Shown one piece after another: positions 24,401 through 31,561 of a stretch of 64,000 bases of DNA. The position numbers were made by a program, and so were the translations under genes. The stretch is taken from assembly GCA_028821605.1 (NCBI GenBank), contig JAPPFM010000056.1, positions 62,001 to 126,000 of the forward strand. Direction: 5' to 3'. Below the pieces are notes generated by a model. It had not been told where the DNA came from and did not search any database. It saw nothing but the letters and a program-made list of their open reading frames with translations. Positions within the stretch are counted from its first letter, which is position 1; each line of letters starts with the position of its first letter. Origin of the DNA: Candidatus Poribacteria bacterium (GTDB lineage Bacteria; Poribacteria; WGA-4E; WGA-3G).

Positions 24401-27183
24401 TCTCTGAAGTTGCACCGACAGGGAATGTTGCGGGAATGTCAGAGAACAATCCTGTAATGCTCTCAGCAGTTGTGACAGATGACCAATCTGCTATTACGAG
24501 TGTGATGTTCAGCGTTGACGATGGTGAACCTATCTCGGTGTCTGCGGATCAACTCAGCGATGGTCGTGTAGAAGTTGATGCTGGTGTTTTCGCAGCTGGT
24601 ATGCATACGGTGAAACTGGTTGCGGAAAGTGAAGGTGGAACGACCGAACATCAATGGATGTTTGAAATCACGCGCGATGAAACCCCACCAGTCATCTCTG
24701 AAGTGTCCCCGACAGGGAATGTTGCGGGAATGTTGGAAAGCAATCCTGTAAGGCTCTCAGCAGTTGTGATAGATGATCAATCTGCTATTACGAGTGTGAT
24801 GTTCAGCGTTGACGATGGTGAACCTATCTCGGTGTCTGCGGATCAACTCAGCGATGGTCGTGTAGAAGTTGATGCTGGTGTTTTCGCAGCTGGTATGCAT
24901 ACGGTGAAACTGGTTGCGGAAAGTGAAGGTGGAACGACCGAACATCAATGGATGTTTGAAATTGTTCCAGATACCTCACCGCCTGTCATCTCTGAAGTGG
25001 CACCCATAGGTCTTGTGAAGGGAACCAAGGATGATAAAATGGTGACGCTCTCTGCAGTTGTAACAGATGAGCAATCCGCTATTGAAAGCATCCAGTTCAT
25101 GCTTGACGGGGTCCTGGTGGATCCTGGAGTCAGCGATACGGAGTTGATCGGAAATTTGAATGAGGCTGTTGCTGACGATGGGACTTCTCTCGTTCAACGC
25201 TTGAATATCGCGCTAATTAAGAGGGATCCTGTGAAACGCAATATCACAGTCGAAGTTGACGAACCTCGCAGTTATACTGTCGAAGTCATTGCAACGAGCG
25301 AAGGTGGCACCACGAAACATAGTTGGACGTTTACTTTTGCTCGCGACACGACTCCTCCTGTCGTCTCTGCAGCGTCACCGACTGGAAAGATCGCAGGTAC
25401 CGAGGGCGACAATTCAGTTACGCTGTCCACTGTTGTAACGGATGATGAATCTGCTATCACTAGTGTGACAATCAGCGTTGACGATGTTGAACTTGAGACT
25501 GTTACGGATCCTGTGAAGTTGAGTGCTGGTCGTATTGAAGTTGCTGGTGTTTTCCAAGTTGGTGTGCATACGGTGAAACTGGTTGCGGAAAGTGAAGGTG
25601 GAACGACCGAACATCAATGGATGTTTGAAATTGTTCCAGATACCACACCGCCTGTCATCTCTACAGTGGCTCCGGTTGGCACTGTCCAAGGTTCCGCGGG
25701 CAGTAATTCGGTGCCTCTCTCTGCAGTTGTAACAGATGAGCAATCTGCTATTGCGAGCGTAGAGTTCCATGTAGATGGTGGTGCTCCTATCGCTGTGCCT
25801 GCTGAGCAAATTGCTTCAGGAAGCATTAAAGTAGAAGTTGATAACCTTAAAGCTGGTACGCATACTGTGAGAGTCGTTGCAACCAGTGAAGGTGGAACGA
25901 CGGAGCATACTTGGACCTTTACTTTCCTCCGTGATACAACGCCGCCGGTTATCTCTGCAGTGGCTCCGTCTGGTGTCATCACGGGTGATAGTTGGGTAAC
26001 GCTCTCAGCGGTTGTTACCGATGAGCAATCGAGCGTCGTAAGTGTGAAGTTCGGTATAAATGACAAACCGCTTCGCTCAGTCCCACTTGCACAAATCGCT
26101 GAAGGACGAGTTGAAGTTGCTGATAGTTTCACAGCTGGAACGCACACCGTAAGGGTTGTTGGGATCAGCGAAGGTGGGACAACCGAACATTCATGGACGT
26201 TCACATTGGTCGTTGATAACGCTGCACCTGCAATCACCTCAATCACGCCGTCTGGAACTATCCGTGGCGGACTCCCGGTCATCTCGGCGAGTGCCAGCGA
26301 TGAATCAGGTGTTGATGAAATGACTATCACCTTGTGGGATAGCGATGGTAAAGAGGTGAAAGGTGACACCGAAGATGATGGCGAAAACGATGTCGAAGGT
26401 ATCACCCGTTTGGATTTCAATCCGGAAGCTCCGCTTGATGAGGGGACTTACACGATTGAGGTCCGCGCAACGGATACGATCGGCAACTCCGCCACAGCGA
26501 AGGGGAATTTCTCAGTCGACTTCGATACTGCTGCCCCTGTCATCACGATGGCATCGCCACAGAATGAGGCACGCATGACTGAACGTCGACCGCAGATTTC
26601 GATAACCTACGCGGATGCTGAATCTGGTGTAGATGTCGATTCTATCCGCTTCGTTTTCGACGATAAACTGATTAACCTCGCACCGAACCAGAAATCGGCA
26701 TCACAGGTTCTATATACCCCACCTGCCGATCTCGCTTTCGGGCAACATACGGTTAAACTTGAAGTATCCGACATGGCGCATAAAGAGGGCAACGTTTCTG
26801 AAAAGAACAGTGGTGCCCGTAAAGCAAACATGGCGGTTCACGAGTTTACATTCTTTGTTGAGAGTGAGGAAGGCCCAGTATTGGCATCGCGTCCGATTAA
26901 CGCACCCAATCCGTTCAAGGATAATACCCGTATTTCCTTCACACTGACCCGGCAGTCCACGGTGAGTATTGTCATTTATGACATGACTTTCCGTCCGGTT
27001 CGAGTCCTTGTAGATAACGAAGTTTGGGATGCAGGCGAGTACGTTGGCAAAGGCGCAATCGGTTGGGATGGAACTACCACCGCTGGCGAAGATTTAGCTC
27101 GAGGCGTTTATTACTGTCAAATTATAGTGGCAGATGGTTTCGAGCCAGAGTATGCCATTCTCAAACTCGCACTGACGCGCTAA
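18496..27183 (+). CDS. Giant secreted Ig-repeat surface protein with C-terminal FlgD/T9SS-like domain
   Basis: 2,895 residues. A signal peptide (MKKRTLVCFLIFTLCVFYTSIPNAVFG) is followed by a helical region, a DDGTT pentapeptide run (residues about 143-192), and a beta-rich body. Two ~310-residue repeats (about 998-1310 and 1325-1635) share VDN.DDVGPLGPT, GTYTV/GSYTVGG and FHALAIDAVPNVQTHNLEDGAL. About eight Ig-like units of 90-120 residues (1966-2790) each start PPVIS.V.P.G and end EGGTTEH.W.F. The last ~100 residues (APNPFKDNTRISF ... VSIVIYDM ... WDGTTTAGEDLARGVYYCQI) resemble a FlgD-Ig / type IX C-terminal signal. The ATG at 18496 follows GAGGAGG. A PorV-like gene follows. Confidence 0.8.
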   Translation: MKKRTLVCFLIFTLCVFYTSIPNAVFGQEDPTDLPQTVFDRYEKTLQDPEVQVVLPQVLEALSDPATLQNPTIVALGFDAAIDQLLANPSLIRLVVPTATDAQIALIGTEPIQKMLSDPDVRTLLQDAEAVKEFAVLLAESSDDGTTDDGTTDDGTTDDGTTDDGTTDDGTTDDGTTDDGTTDDGTIDDGTTDDRIADPFPPIMPTNVKSQLGGLSLNPFNSRKFVEDLIAELAPPGLTLEAEVVVDAILEPAKGYIPIKQIRQILLSKRLTPFAQDAPQLDSENFGNAITPNFADFAYRELSSKYLTSNSLHVYTRVPTKVDRVEFSLSNGKTYPGTEITLDEFQADTIPYTFRLEETLAATNLPAWPGLDNAQLFSDVRIRYSFKDPMPEGGYASDTMIAKDTGNGVVWEKPLGIPASGTVYYYFEVVLAEPLLFTALDREAIVSLDPTTVTLGDIFAQENLHKIRIDSWAMPDPRNLQLTDRGIVKELFTPDLATEFYNILTSPQVLDIAAKVYAGQQVNINEILNVATPKQLRRIQNILLRNTYALTTQFQLNRDPLLASYFTVPRVDLETQSLWVAHISDIADGNHQFKADVINADGTVIDRIQENITVDTSAPEAGIGISPSDKNAIGYLNDDDIFVATAPTAGTAAMLNIMGMPKAGDLGPGVGYLFYQMIGLNEDGTPYQGEPLLERPNTWMPLTVDSTMLVSNIWAAVQKAVAEGRLDAPSDPILQAALALSLDDILGTDETSGLLTPGTIKQFADPFLKGLEPFIGFSELNINQYQLIVETLGATVDIIDHLVPVTFSPSDHVVMPIQGVQMPLMVGDYGIRALGIDTLFNVNSHTAPVQHLRIVMPEHDKAVVTGVSIGDRNGDGIVGNRWWESGHIFANTTEGVMLTIEVPEPTDHLIDHPNASILVQYKDANGNWQDIGNANLRGLDGSNSPWKVEVEWDVADFGALVAAGNTVVEVQAIATNALTIEDQNPMPFKITLDPGVHPVDPEVLALAVDETTITQTNPDSGAPQGTFTIDAYTPQRTSIESLAMDPMSEAIASLRLEIKGGEYADWTELGVSPAKGELVSDAKANSLVEAGMQEKVPSDTYQAWSFMVDTTQLADTITKDTLEAAHALATGATDENMYSVRAIAVLSDGSDDTEDPAEQPMDSFSVDNVDDVGPLGPTNLVATSINAVDAVFVDNGDGTYTVGGLVDIYDEAVNPPTVTFTITPTAKRITYNTVELRVDEAAIADGVKILSVTETAAGEFTVTVEVEIPKDTDELEATSGPYTFHALAIDAVPNVQTHNLEDGALIDTNGMPSIDVTVMNSYRPNPGILAITVDDAEVTNPDSGAPQGTVVLNGYTHEITSPPTEMVRFEVSNDGGSEWIDVGTATADNVMMLTEEELPALIADLIKAAVNGNSDTPIVSQKWSLEVDTAALLDTISAQEDLDQAHGLKPDDNPYMVRAIAITPKRPDNDETVSEDDVNTASFSVDNIDDVGPLGPTHITTVADVAGEIVVNEDGSYTVGGIVAVADEPSTLQDNIAIFTIDPSARPITYAGGKAKLVRMNPDGTMTEDESMTTFVGDAEDEVVTITINVDDLANGTYTFHALAIDAVPNVQTHNLEDGALVDTDGMPSITVHVVNFRVSDISELAVIAVDGTDVETPPMEPIPLRESLKVSFNVTASKADDPNRMYTLNVEELSGASDDVLREVPSEASADLEKTFSLMVTLNQLSDGLYTPHGVVTKRNGWVGFPLANILLDNTPPAIMIKAPIEGHTISNLPTLRATYDDGDGSGVEFGANYYPWAMAVSPDAPNMFVSLARLKPTAGENDVVQDEVDTAVDTLVYTRKEELPGGAYQFDVTVVDRLGNAATESVAVAVDGAAPMVHIHDPASGQTFDYRRPTVSGFFAGVGIGITKFTFDGNDVAPTVEGKQFSYTHPEALTDGEHTLKVEVMDGDGRTAETSVTFDVAGTAPVISEVAPTGNVAGMSENNPVMLSAVVTDDQSAITSVMFSVDDGEPISVSADQLSDGRVEVDAGVFAAGMHTVKLVAESEGGTTEHQWMFEITRDETPPVISEVSPTGNVAGMLESNPVRLSAVVIDDQSAITSVMFSVDDGEPISVSADQLSDGRVEVDAGVFAAGMHTVKLVAESEGGTTEHQWMFEIVPDTSPPVISEVAPIGLVKGTKDDKMVTLSAVVTDEQSAIESIQFMLDGVLVDPGVSDTELIGNLNEAVADDGTSLVQRLNIALIKRDPVKRNITVEVDEPRSYTVEVIATSEGGTTKHSWTFTFARDTTPPVVSAASPTGKIAGTEGDNSVTLSTVVTDDESAITSVTISVDDVELETVTDPVKLSAGRIEVAGVFQVGVHTVKLVAESEGGTTEHQWMFEIVPDTTPPVISTVAPVGTVQGSAGSNSVPLSAVVTDEQSAIASVEFHVDGGAPIAVPAEQIASGSIKVEVDNLKAGTHTVRVVATSEGGTTEHTWTFTFLRDTTPPVISAVAPSGVITGDSWVTLSAVVTDEQSSVVSVKFGINDKPLRSVPLAQIAEGRVEVADSFTAGTHTVRVVGISEGGTTEHSWTFTLVVDNAAPAITSITPSGTIRGGLPVISASASDESGVDEMTITLWDSDGKEVKGDTEDDGENDVEGITRLDFNPEAPLDEGTYTIEVRATDTIGNSATAKGNFSVDFDTAAPVITMASPQNEARMTERRPQISITYADAESGVDVDSIRFVFDDKLINLAPNQKSASQVLYTPPADLAFGQHTVKLEVSDMAHKEGNVSEKNSGARKANMAVHEFTFFVESEEGPVLASRPINAPNPFKDNTRISFTLTRQSTVSIVIYDMTFRPVRVLVDNEVWDAGEYVGKGAIGWDGTTTAGEDLARGVYYCQIIVADGFEPEYAILKLALTR
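18922..19071 (+). repeat. 15-bp tandem microrepeat encoding DDGTT units
   Basis: Ten consecutive 15-base units (GAYGATGGCACCACT and variants) encode an acidic Asp/Gly/Thr linker (one unit reads DDGTI). Alternating GGC ACC ACT and GGG ACT ACC forms show a higher-order ~45-base period. The linker probably separates the N-terminal helical region from the beta-rich body; such tracts change length by slippage. Confidence 0.85.
24391..24966 (+). repeat. Near-identical tandem Ig-domain repeat within the giant gene
   Basis: Two adjacent units of about 294 bases are nearly identical over roughly 200 bases, from GATCAATCTGCTATTACGAG-like sequence through ATGTTTGAAAT (about 24480-24665 and 24774-24960). 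The other units of the array differ far more, so this pair results from a recent duplication or conversion. Confidence 0.85.
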
Positions 27184-27255
27184 GTAAATGGCAGTTTGCA
27201 TATCGGGAATTGGACATCCGTCCAGTTCCCGATGTGGACACTGAAGGAGGATATA

Positions 27256-28248
27256 ATGTTACTGACAAAGCAAATTGCTAAATGGGCTTCCAAACAGGGC
27301 CCGAAATTGCTATGTGGTTTAATACCCCTTTTCTTTCTTATCCTAGCGGTGTCACCGGTCAGTTTTGCTGGCGTGGATGCCATGCCACATCTACGGCTTG
27401 GTGCCGGCGCACGCTCCATCGGTTTAGGTGGTGCTTTCACGGCAATCGCCGATGATGCCACGGCAACCGTTTGGAACCCGGCAGGACTCGGCTCCGCAGC
27501 GGATTTAAGTTTCAATATTTCAACACAGCAGCTTGATCTGGATAGAAGCCATAACTTCCTTGCATTGACAAAGGCTCTTGGTTCAGCCGGGTCTATCGGG
27601 CTTGCTGTTACAAATGCAGGTGTGAGTGGTATTGAACAGTATGATGCCAATGAACGCTATGGTGGCATGTTCGATTACAGTACAAATGCTTACTCCCTCT
27701 CTTACGGCATCGGCTTTGGAAACTTCGGTATCGGTTTAACAGGTCGTATGTTGATGGATAGTTTCGGCGCAGACGACAGCCAGAGTGGTTTTGGTGGTGT
27801 AGATGTCGGACTTATGGGACATGCCCTGCACATAGATATGGGTGAGGAGCAGGTTCCAACCTTCCATTACGGCATCGTTGCTAAATACCTCGGCGCAGCT
27901 CTCGGTGATGATACCGTGCCAATGGTGGTCAACGTTGGTTTAGCTTATGATCTCTATATGGGCAACGTTGTTACGTTCGCAGCGGATATTGAGCAGGAGT
28001 TCGTCAATCTCGACCAGAGCGCGACAAGCCTAAAGCTCGGTGCTGAATATACTATTCTCACTTACAAATCTACAGGTTTTTCCATTCGAGGCGGGGTCAG
28101 AGCATCCCGCGATGTCCAAAACCTTTTCGGCGGATTTGGTGTGAACATCGGTGGACTGCAGATTGATTATGCTATCCAAGATGGCATGGCGAGTGAACTA
28201 AACGGCGTTGGATCAACTCACTTTGCGTCCCTCTCTTATAGCTTTTAA
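27256..28248 (+). CDS. PorV/PorQ-like (UPF0164) outer membrane beta-barrel protein
   Basis: 330 residues. An N-terminal signal segment (LLCGLIPLFFLILAVSPVSFA) precedes the family signature MPHLRLGAGARSIGLGGAFTAIADDATATVWNPAGLG, the conserved N-terminal strand-loop of PorV/UPF0164 proteins. The remainder alternates short beta strands with Gly-rich turns and ends in aromatic SLSYSF, as expected for an outer membrane barrel. In Bacteroidetes PorV shuttles type IX cargo to the attachment complex. The gene lies 72 bases downstream of a giant protein with a T9SS-like tail, which suggests that it serves that protein. The ATG at 27256 follows AAGGAGG. Confidence 0.75.
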   Translation: MLLTKQIAKWASKQGPKLLCGLIPLFFLILAVSPVSFAGVDAMPHLRLGAGARSIGLGGAFTAIADDATATVWNPAGLGSAADLSFNISTQQLDLDRSHNFLALTKALGSAGSIGLAVTNAGVSGIEQYDANERYGGMFDYSTNAYSLSYGIGFGNFGIGLTGRMLMDSFGADDSQSGFGGVDVGLMGHALHIDMGEEQVPTFHYGIVAKYLGAALGDDTVPMVVNVGLAYDLYMGNVVTFAADIEQEFVNLDQSATSLKLGAEYTILTYKSTGFSIRGGVRASRDVQNLFGGFGVNIGGLQIDYAIQDGMASELNGVGSTHFASLSYSF

Positions 28249-28260
28249 AGGAGATAACTA

Positions 28261-29121
28261 ATGAAAATAATAAGAGACACACTAAAGTTGACACTGGTTC
28301 TGTACATTTGCGCAGCACTCAGTGGTGTTTACGTGTTATCTGCATCCGCGAAAATCACACCGCACGAGGGTGATGATGATACCATGCTCATCACTATTGT
28401 GAAAGGTGATACCCTCTGGGATCTCTGCCAAGAGCATCTCAAGGACCCGCTCCGGTGGCGCGAACTGAGCAAGTATAATGACTTCACCAATCCGCACCTC
28501 ATCTACCCCGGCGAAAGTTTACGTATCCCTCTCGCTATGGCGAAAGATGTCGTTGCAATTGCTGAAGATGAGGTTGTCGCGCAGCAAGAGGAACTTGAAA
28601 GGCTAAAGGTGGAATTGGCCGAATCCGAGGCAACGCGGGATAAGCTTGAAGCAGAAATTAAAGGGCTCAACGCGAGTATGGACGAACTCAAGGCACAAAT
28701 CAAGGCTCTTGAGGCCAGTCTAAAATCACAGGAAAAGTTAATGGCTGCTGTAAGCCAATCTAGTGATGCGGTTTCCGCTAGTGTTAAAGAAGCCCTTGCA
28801 GCGAACAAAGCAGCTATCCTTGACCAGATTAGCCACCTTGACGAGCATCTCGCAGCGTTGGATAAAATGATCAAAGAGCACAAAATGGCAGAGGAAGCAA
28901 CAGCGGCACTCATTAAATCTATCCAAGGGGACGTGAAAATGTTCCTGGCAAGCGTTGAAGCCAACCAAAAGGCGATCAACGAAGTCAAGATGATGCTTGA
29001 GGATGCCAAGGGTGTACACGAGGAACTGTCCACATCCAAACGTGCTTTGGTGTTCCTGACGACTGTCGCAGCAGGTATCGGATGGTTTGCTATTAACGCC
29101 ATTGGTGGACGCAGTGAATAA
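28261..29121 (+). CDS. LysM-domain, coiled-coil, tail-anchored envelope protein
   Basis: 286 residues. An N-terminal signal-like segment (LTLVLYICAALSGVYVLSASA) is followed by a LysM domain at about 41-90 (ITIVKGDTLWDLCQEHLKDPLRWRELSKYN ... PHLIYPGESLRIP), which would bind peptidoglycan. Residues about 97-160 are a heptad coiled coil (EELERLKVELAESEATRDKLEAEIKGL...), and further helices run to ~260. A C-terminal hydrophobic segment (RALVFLTTVAAGIGWFAINAIGG) looks like a membrane anchor. This arrangement could bridge membrane and peptidoglycan. It is 12 bases after the PorV-like gene and ends the operon at a strong terminator. Confidence 0.8.
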   Translation: MKIIRDTLKLTLVLYICAALSGVYVLSASAKITPHEGDDDTMLITIVKGDTLWDLCQEHLKDPLRWRELSKYNDFTNPHLIYPGESLRIPLAMAKDVVAIAEDEVVAQQEELERLKVELAESEATRDKLEAEIKGLNASMDELKAQIKALEASLKSQEKLMAAVSQSSDAVSASVKEALAANKAAILDQISHLDEHLAALDKMIKEHKMAEEATAALIKSIQGDVKMFLASVEANQKAINEVKMMLEDAKGVHEELSTSKRALVFLTTVAAGIGWFAINAIGGRSE

Positions 29122-29140
29122 GTAGAACCCATCACCTTTT

Positions 29141-29179
29141 AGGCAGGGAAGGTGTTTCAAACACCTCCCTGCCTTTTTT
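29141..29179 (+). terminator. Intrinsic terminator of the giant-protein/PorV/LysM operon
   Basis: AGGCAGGG-A-AGGTGT pairs with ACACCT-CCCTGCCT around a TTCAA loop, followed by TTTTT. A 14-bp stem with one bulge, 20 bases after the LysM stop codon. Confidence 0.9.
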
Positions 29180-29214
29180 ATAGAATTTAACACTAGTTTA
29201 GAGATACCGGGGAT

Positions 29215-29856
29215 ATGTCAGCAAACACCTCTAAATACCCTCAGCCTCCCTTCACTCACGCAATTATGCTCTATGGTGATAGAGCGGGAAGTAAAGGGAC
29301 ATTTAGATTCGCCGGCTTCGCGTGGATACAGAACACAAAGGTCATCTTCGTGCAAGGCGATGCCCAGAGTCTAAACAGTACAGCGGAGTGGCGGTGTTTT
29401 CTACGCTTAACCGCACTCGCGCATCGACTCAAAAAGCCTATCGTTTTGTGGAACCTACCAGTTGTGCACCTCGCTATAACACAACGCCAGACTTCATTAG
29501 ACTTCGCACAAGCAATTCAGAACGCTGAATTGGAACTTCTAAAACTGCCCCACCCTATCATCACAGTTTTTGATGAAACTTATAATGTTACTTACGCACC
29601 TCCAGAACTAATATGGAACGATGGTGTTGTCCTTGTCGCACCATCGGATACCCAACTTTCTGGACAGGAAAAAGTGGAAGTCGTGCAACATCCGATGGAA
29701 ATTGCCCCAGCAATTTTGGAACTTCTTCGTCAGACGGAAGCGATTCCTACCGCAGAGTTAGTCAAAAACCGGCAAGAATCCTTGCGATTTCTCGTAGAAG
29801 GCAGAACGGAGTTCTCCTCAAATCCGAATTACAATGAGGAGACATCGCATGTTTGA
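29215..29856 (+). CDS. Divergent carboxyltransferase-like (AccA/crotonase-fold) protein, probably inactive
   Basis: 213 residues, no signal peptide. The middle resembles the acetyl-CoA carboxylase alpha subunit: LRLTALAHRLKKPIVLW (as in ALRLM.LAE.F.LPI.T), then AQAIQNAELELLKLPHPIITVFDE (as in ..AI..NL..ML.L.VPII..V.GE). Where AccA has the glycine-rich oxyanion segment GEGGSGGAL, this protein has DETYNVTYAP, so the catalytic backbone is lost. Length is two-thirds of AccA. The resemblance is read by eye and should be treated as tentative. It starts after a strong terminator and overlaps the next gene by 8 bases. Confidence 0.4.
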   Translation: MSANTSKYPQPPFTHAIMLYGDRAGSKGTFRFAGFAWIQNTKVIFVQGDAQSLNSTAEWRCFLRLTALAHRLKKPIVLWNLPVVHLAITQRQTSLDFAQAIQNAELELLKLPHPIITVFDETYNVTYAPPELIWNDGVVLVAPSDTQLSGQEKVEVVQHPMEIAPAILELLRQTEAIPTAELVKNRQESLRFLVEGRTEFSSNPNYNEETSHV

Positions 29857-30472
29857 AGCCAAATTAAAACCACACCTTGAGGCGTTCCTGTCTGTTCTTG
29901 CAAACAAAATGGTTGCAATCGGTATTACAGCAAATATGGTGACGCTCTTCGGGTTGATCATAAACCTCATCGCAACCTTCTATTTCGCAACGGGTCGTCT
30001 TATCACTGGCGGGATTCTGATTCTGTTTGGGGGAAGTTTTGATATGATAGATGGCGCGGTCGCCCGCGCACAAAGAGATCTCCGGGCATCAGGGGCACTC
30101 TTGGACTCCGTTATTGATCGCTATTCAGAAGGTTTTCTCTTCCTCGGAGCCCTCATCTATTTCTACAGTTTGGAAAGTTTGTTAGGAATAATTCTCGCGT
30201 TCGGTGCCTGGTTCGGTTCAATACTTGTCAGTTATGTGAGAGCAAGAGCTGAGGGACTCCAAGTAACCTGTAAGGTGGGACTCATGCAGCGTCCAGAACG
30301 TATCATCTTATTGGGTGCTGGCACACTGTTCCAAGGGTTGCTCTGGTACAAATTTTCAATTGTTCAAAGTACGGGAATGATTCTGCTCTGCACACTCGGT
30401 ATCCTCACCCTTACCTCACACATTACTGCTATTCACCGTCTTATTTTTTCGTACCAAGAATTGGATCGCTAA
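29849..30472 (+). CDS. CDP-alcohol phosphatidyltransferase family membrane enzyme
   Basis: 207 residues. The full catalytic motif D(x)2DG(x)2AR(x)8G(x)3D(x)3D is present in DMIDGAVARAQ-RDLRASGALLDSVIDR (about residues 59-85). About six hydrophobic segments surround it. These enzymes swap the CMP of a CDP-alcohol for another alcohol, making phospholipids such as phosphatidylglycerol phosphate, phosphatidylinositol phosphate or archaetidyl analogues. The particular acceptor cannot be read from sequence. The ATG at 29849 has GAGGAG 8-13 bases upstream; an upstream in-frame ATG at 29834 overlaps that site. Coupled to the preceding gene by an 8-base overlap. Confidence 0.88.
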   Translation: MFEAKLKPHLEAFLSVLANKMVAIGITANMVTLFGLIINLIATFYFATGRLITGGILILFGGSFDMIDGAVARAQRDLRASGALLDSVIDRYSEGFLFLGALIYFYSLESLLGIILAFGAWFGSILVSYVRARAEGLQVTCKVGLMQRPERIILLGAGTLFQGLLWYKFSIVQSTGMILLCTLGILTLTSHITAIHRLIFSYQELDR

Positions 30473-31239
30473 CCTCCGCTGAGGCTCTGCCAAACGAGCC
30501 GAGCAGCAAAAGCCAACACAGCGACAATCAGCATTACTTTAATCCATCTCTCTCCCTTTGAGACCGCCCAATGGCTTCCCAGCCATGCGCCACATGCGTT
30601 ACCAACTGCCAAGGTCGGACCTAAATACCAGTTGACTTTTCCATTCACGATAAAGATGCCGAGCGCAACCACGGTATAAAAGAAGATAACAAAAACTTTA
30701 ATCGCATTCGTCCGAATCAGGTCCATACCGGTAAGGAGACGCAAAGCGGTGATAATAAGTAAGCCGACCCCTGCCTGAATGAATCCGCCGTAAATTCCGA
30801 TGAAAAAGAAAGCAATCATTGTGATGATTTTGGAACGCATCTGCCCGCTCTCAATTTTATCCTTCATCCGCTCGGTTGGGTTGAGTAGTGTTAAAACTAG
30901 CATAACAATCATCACAGCAGCAAGTATTAGATTGAATGTCGCGTCTTTGATGTCAACTGCGATTATAGCGCCTATCACTGCACCGATAACTGCTGGTACG
31001 GCGAGTAAGATGCTGTAACTAAAATCAGAAACTCCTTTACGGCGGAATCCCATGATGGCACTGAAATTTTGGCAGAAAATAGCGACCCTATTGGTGCCGT
31101 TTGCTACTGCAGCCTCAAGTCCAAGAAAAATAAGCACAGGCAGTGCCAGCAGCGAACCACCGAAGGCAACCGTGTTCAAGAAACCCGCGCAAATACCTGT
31201 ACCAAAGAGCAAGACGATGTGCAAAATGCTGAATTCCAC
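30469..31239 (-). CDS. TauE/SafE family sulfite/organosulfur exporter-like permease
   Basis: 256 residues with about eight hydrophobic segments. The N-terminal half has the family look GTGICAGFLNTVAFGGSLLALPVLIFLGLEAAVANGTNRVAIFCQNFSA, and the second half repeats it (FIGIYGGFIQAGVGLLIITALRLLTGMDLIRTNAIKVFV). These proteins export sulfite, sulfoacetate or related anions. With sulfatases nearby, a link to sulfur release is possible but unproven. Its TAG overlaps the TAA of the convergent phosphatidyltransferase by two bases. Confidence 0.85.
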   Translation of the reverse strand: MEFSILHIVLLFGTGICAGFLNTVAFGGSLLALPVLIFLGLEAAVANGTNRVAIFCQNFSAIMGFRRKGVSDFSYSILLAVPAVIGAVIGAIIAVDIKDATFNLILAAVMIVMLVLTLLNPTERMKDKIESGQMRSKIITMIAFFFIGIYGGFIQAGVGLLIITALRLLTGMDLIRTNAIKVFVIFFYTVVALGIFIVNGKVNWYLGPTLAVGNACGAWLGSHWAVSKGERWIKVMLIVAVLAFAARLVWQSLSGG

Positions 31240-31251
31240 TTTATTCCTCTG

Positions 31252-31530
31252 TTATTTCCTTTTTCTTGATGAATCCGATAACATCTGGCGATATTTCGCC
31301 AAACCGATGAGAACAAGGGCAACAAGGTTACCGAAGATAACGGCACTTCCGAACCCTGAAATTATCAAAAAACCGCCGATCCGAAGAATTCCATCTCCAA
31401 ATGGACAGTGCCAATGTAAAATGAAAATAGCCACAGCAGGAATCAGTATGCCAAGTATGAATCCTATCCCCGCAGCGGCACCAGCAACATTCTGAAGCTT
31501 TTTTAGCATCGGTAGTTGAACTTCAAACAT
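31252..31530 (-). CDS. Small two-TM membrane protein, unknown function
   Basis: 92 residues. It begins MFEVQLPMLKKLQNVAGAAAG and has two hydrophobic segments (GFILGILIPAVAIFILHWHCPFG and IGGFLIISGFGSAVIFGNLVALVLIGL) with a basic C-terminus (KYRQMLSDSSRKRK). No family recognised. It lies 12 bases upstream of the TauE-like gene on the same strand and is probably co-transcribed. Confidence 0.6.
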   Translation of the reverse strand: MFEVQLPMLKKLQNVAGAAAGIGFILGILIPAVAIFILHWHCPFGDGILRIGGFLIISGFGSAVIFGNLVALVLIGLAKYRQMLSDSSRKRK

Positions 31531-31561
31531 CTGTATTCTCTATTGTCGGCTCCGATTTTCA

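Noticed and set aside
25614-26420. 268-residue minus-strand open frame
   Set aside because: Antisense to the Ig array of the giant gene; the periodicity comes from the repeats on the plus strand.
28503-29135. 210-residue minus-strand open frame
   Set aside because: Antisense to the LysM/coiled-coil gene; Ser/Ala-rich composition mirrors the coiled coil.
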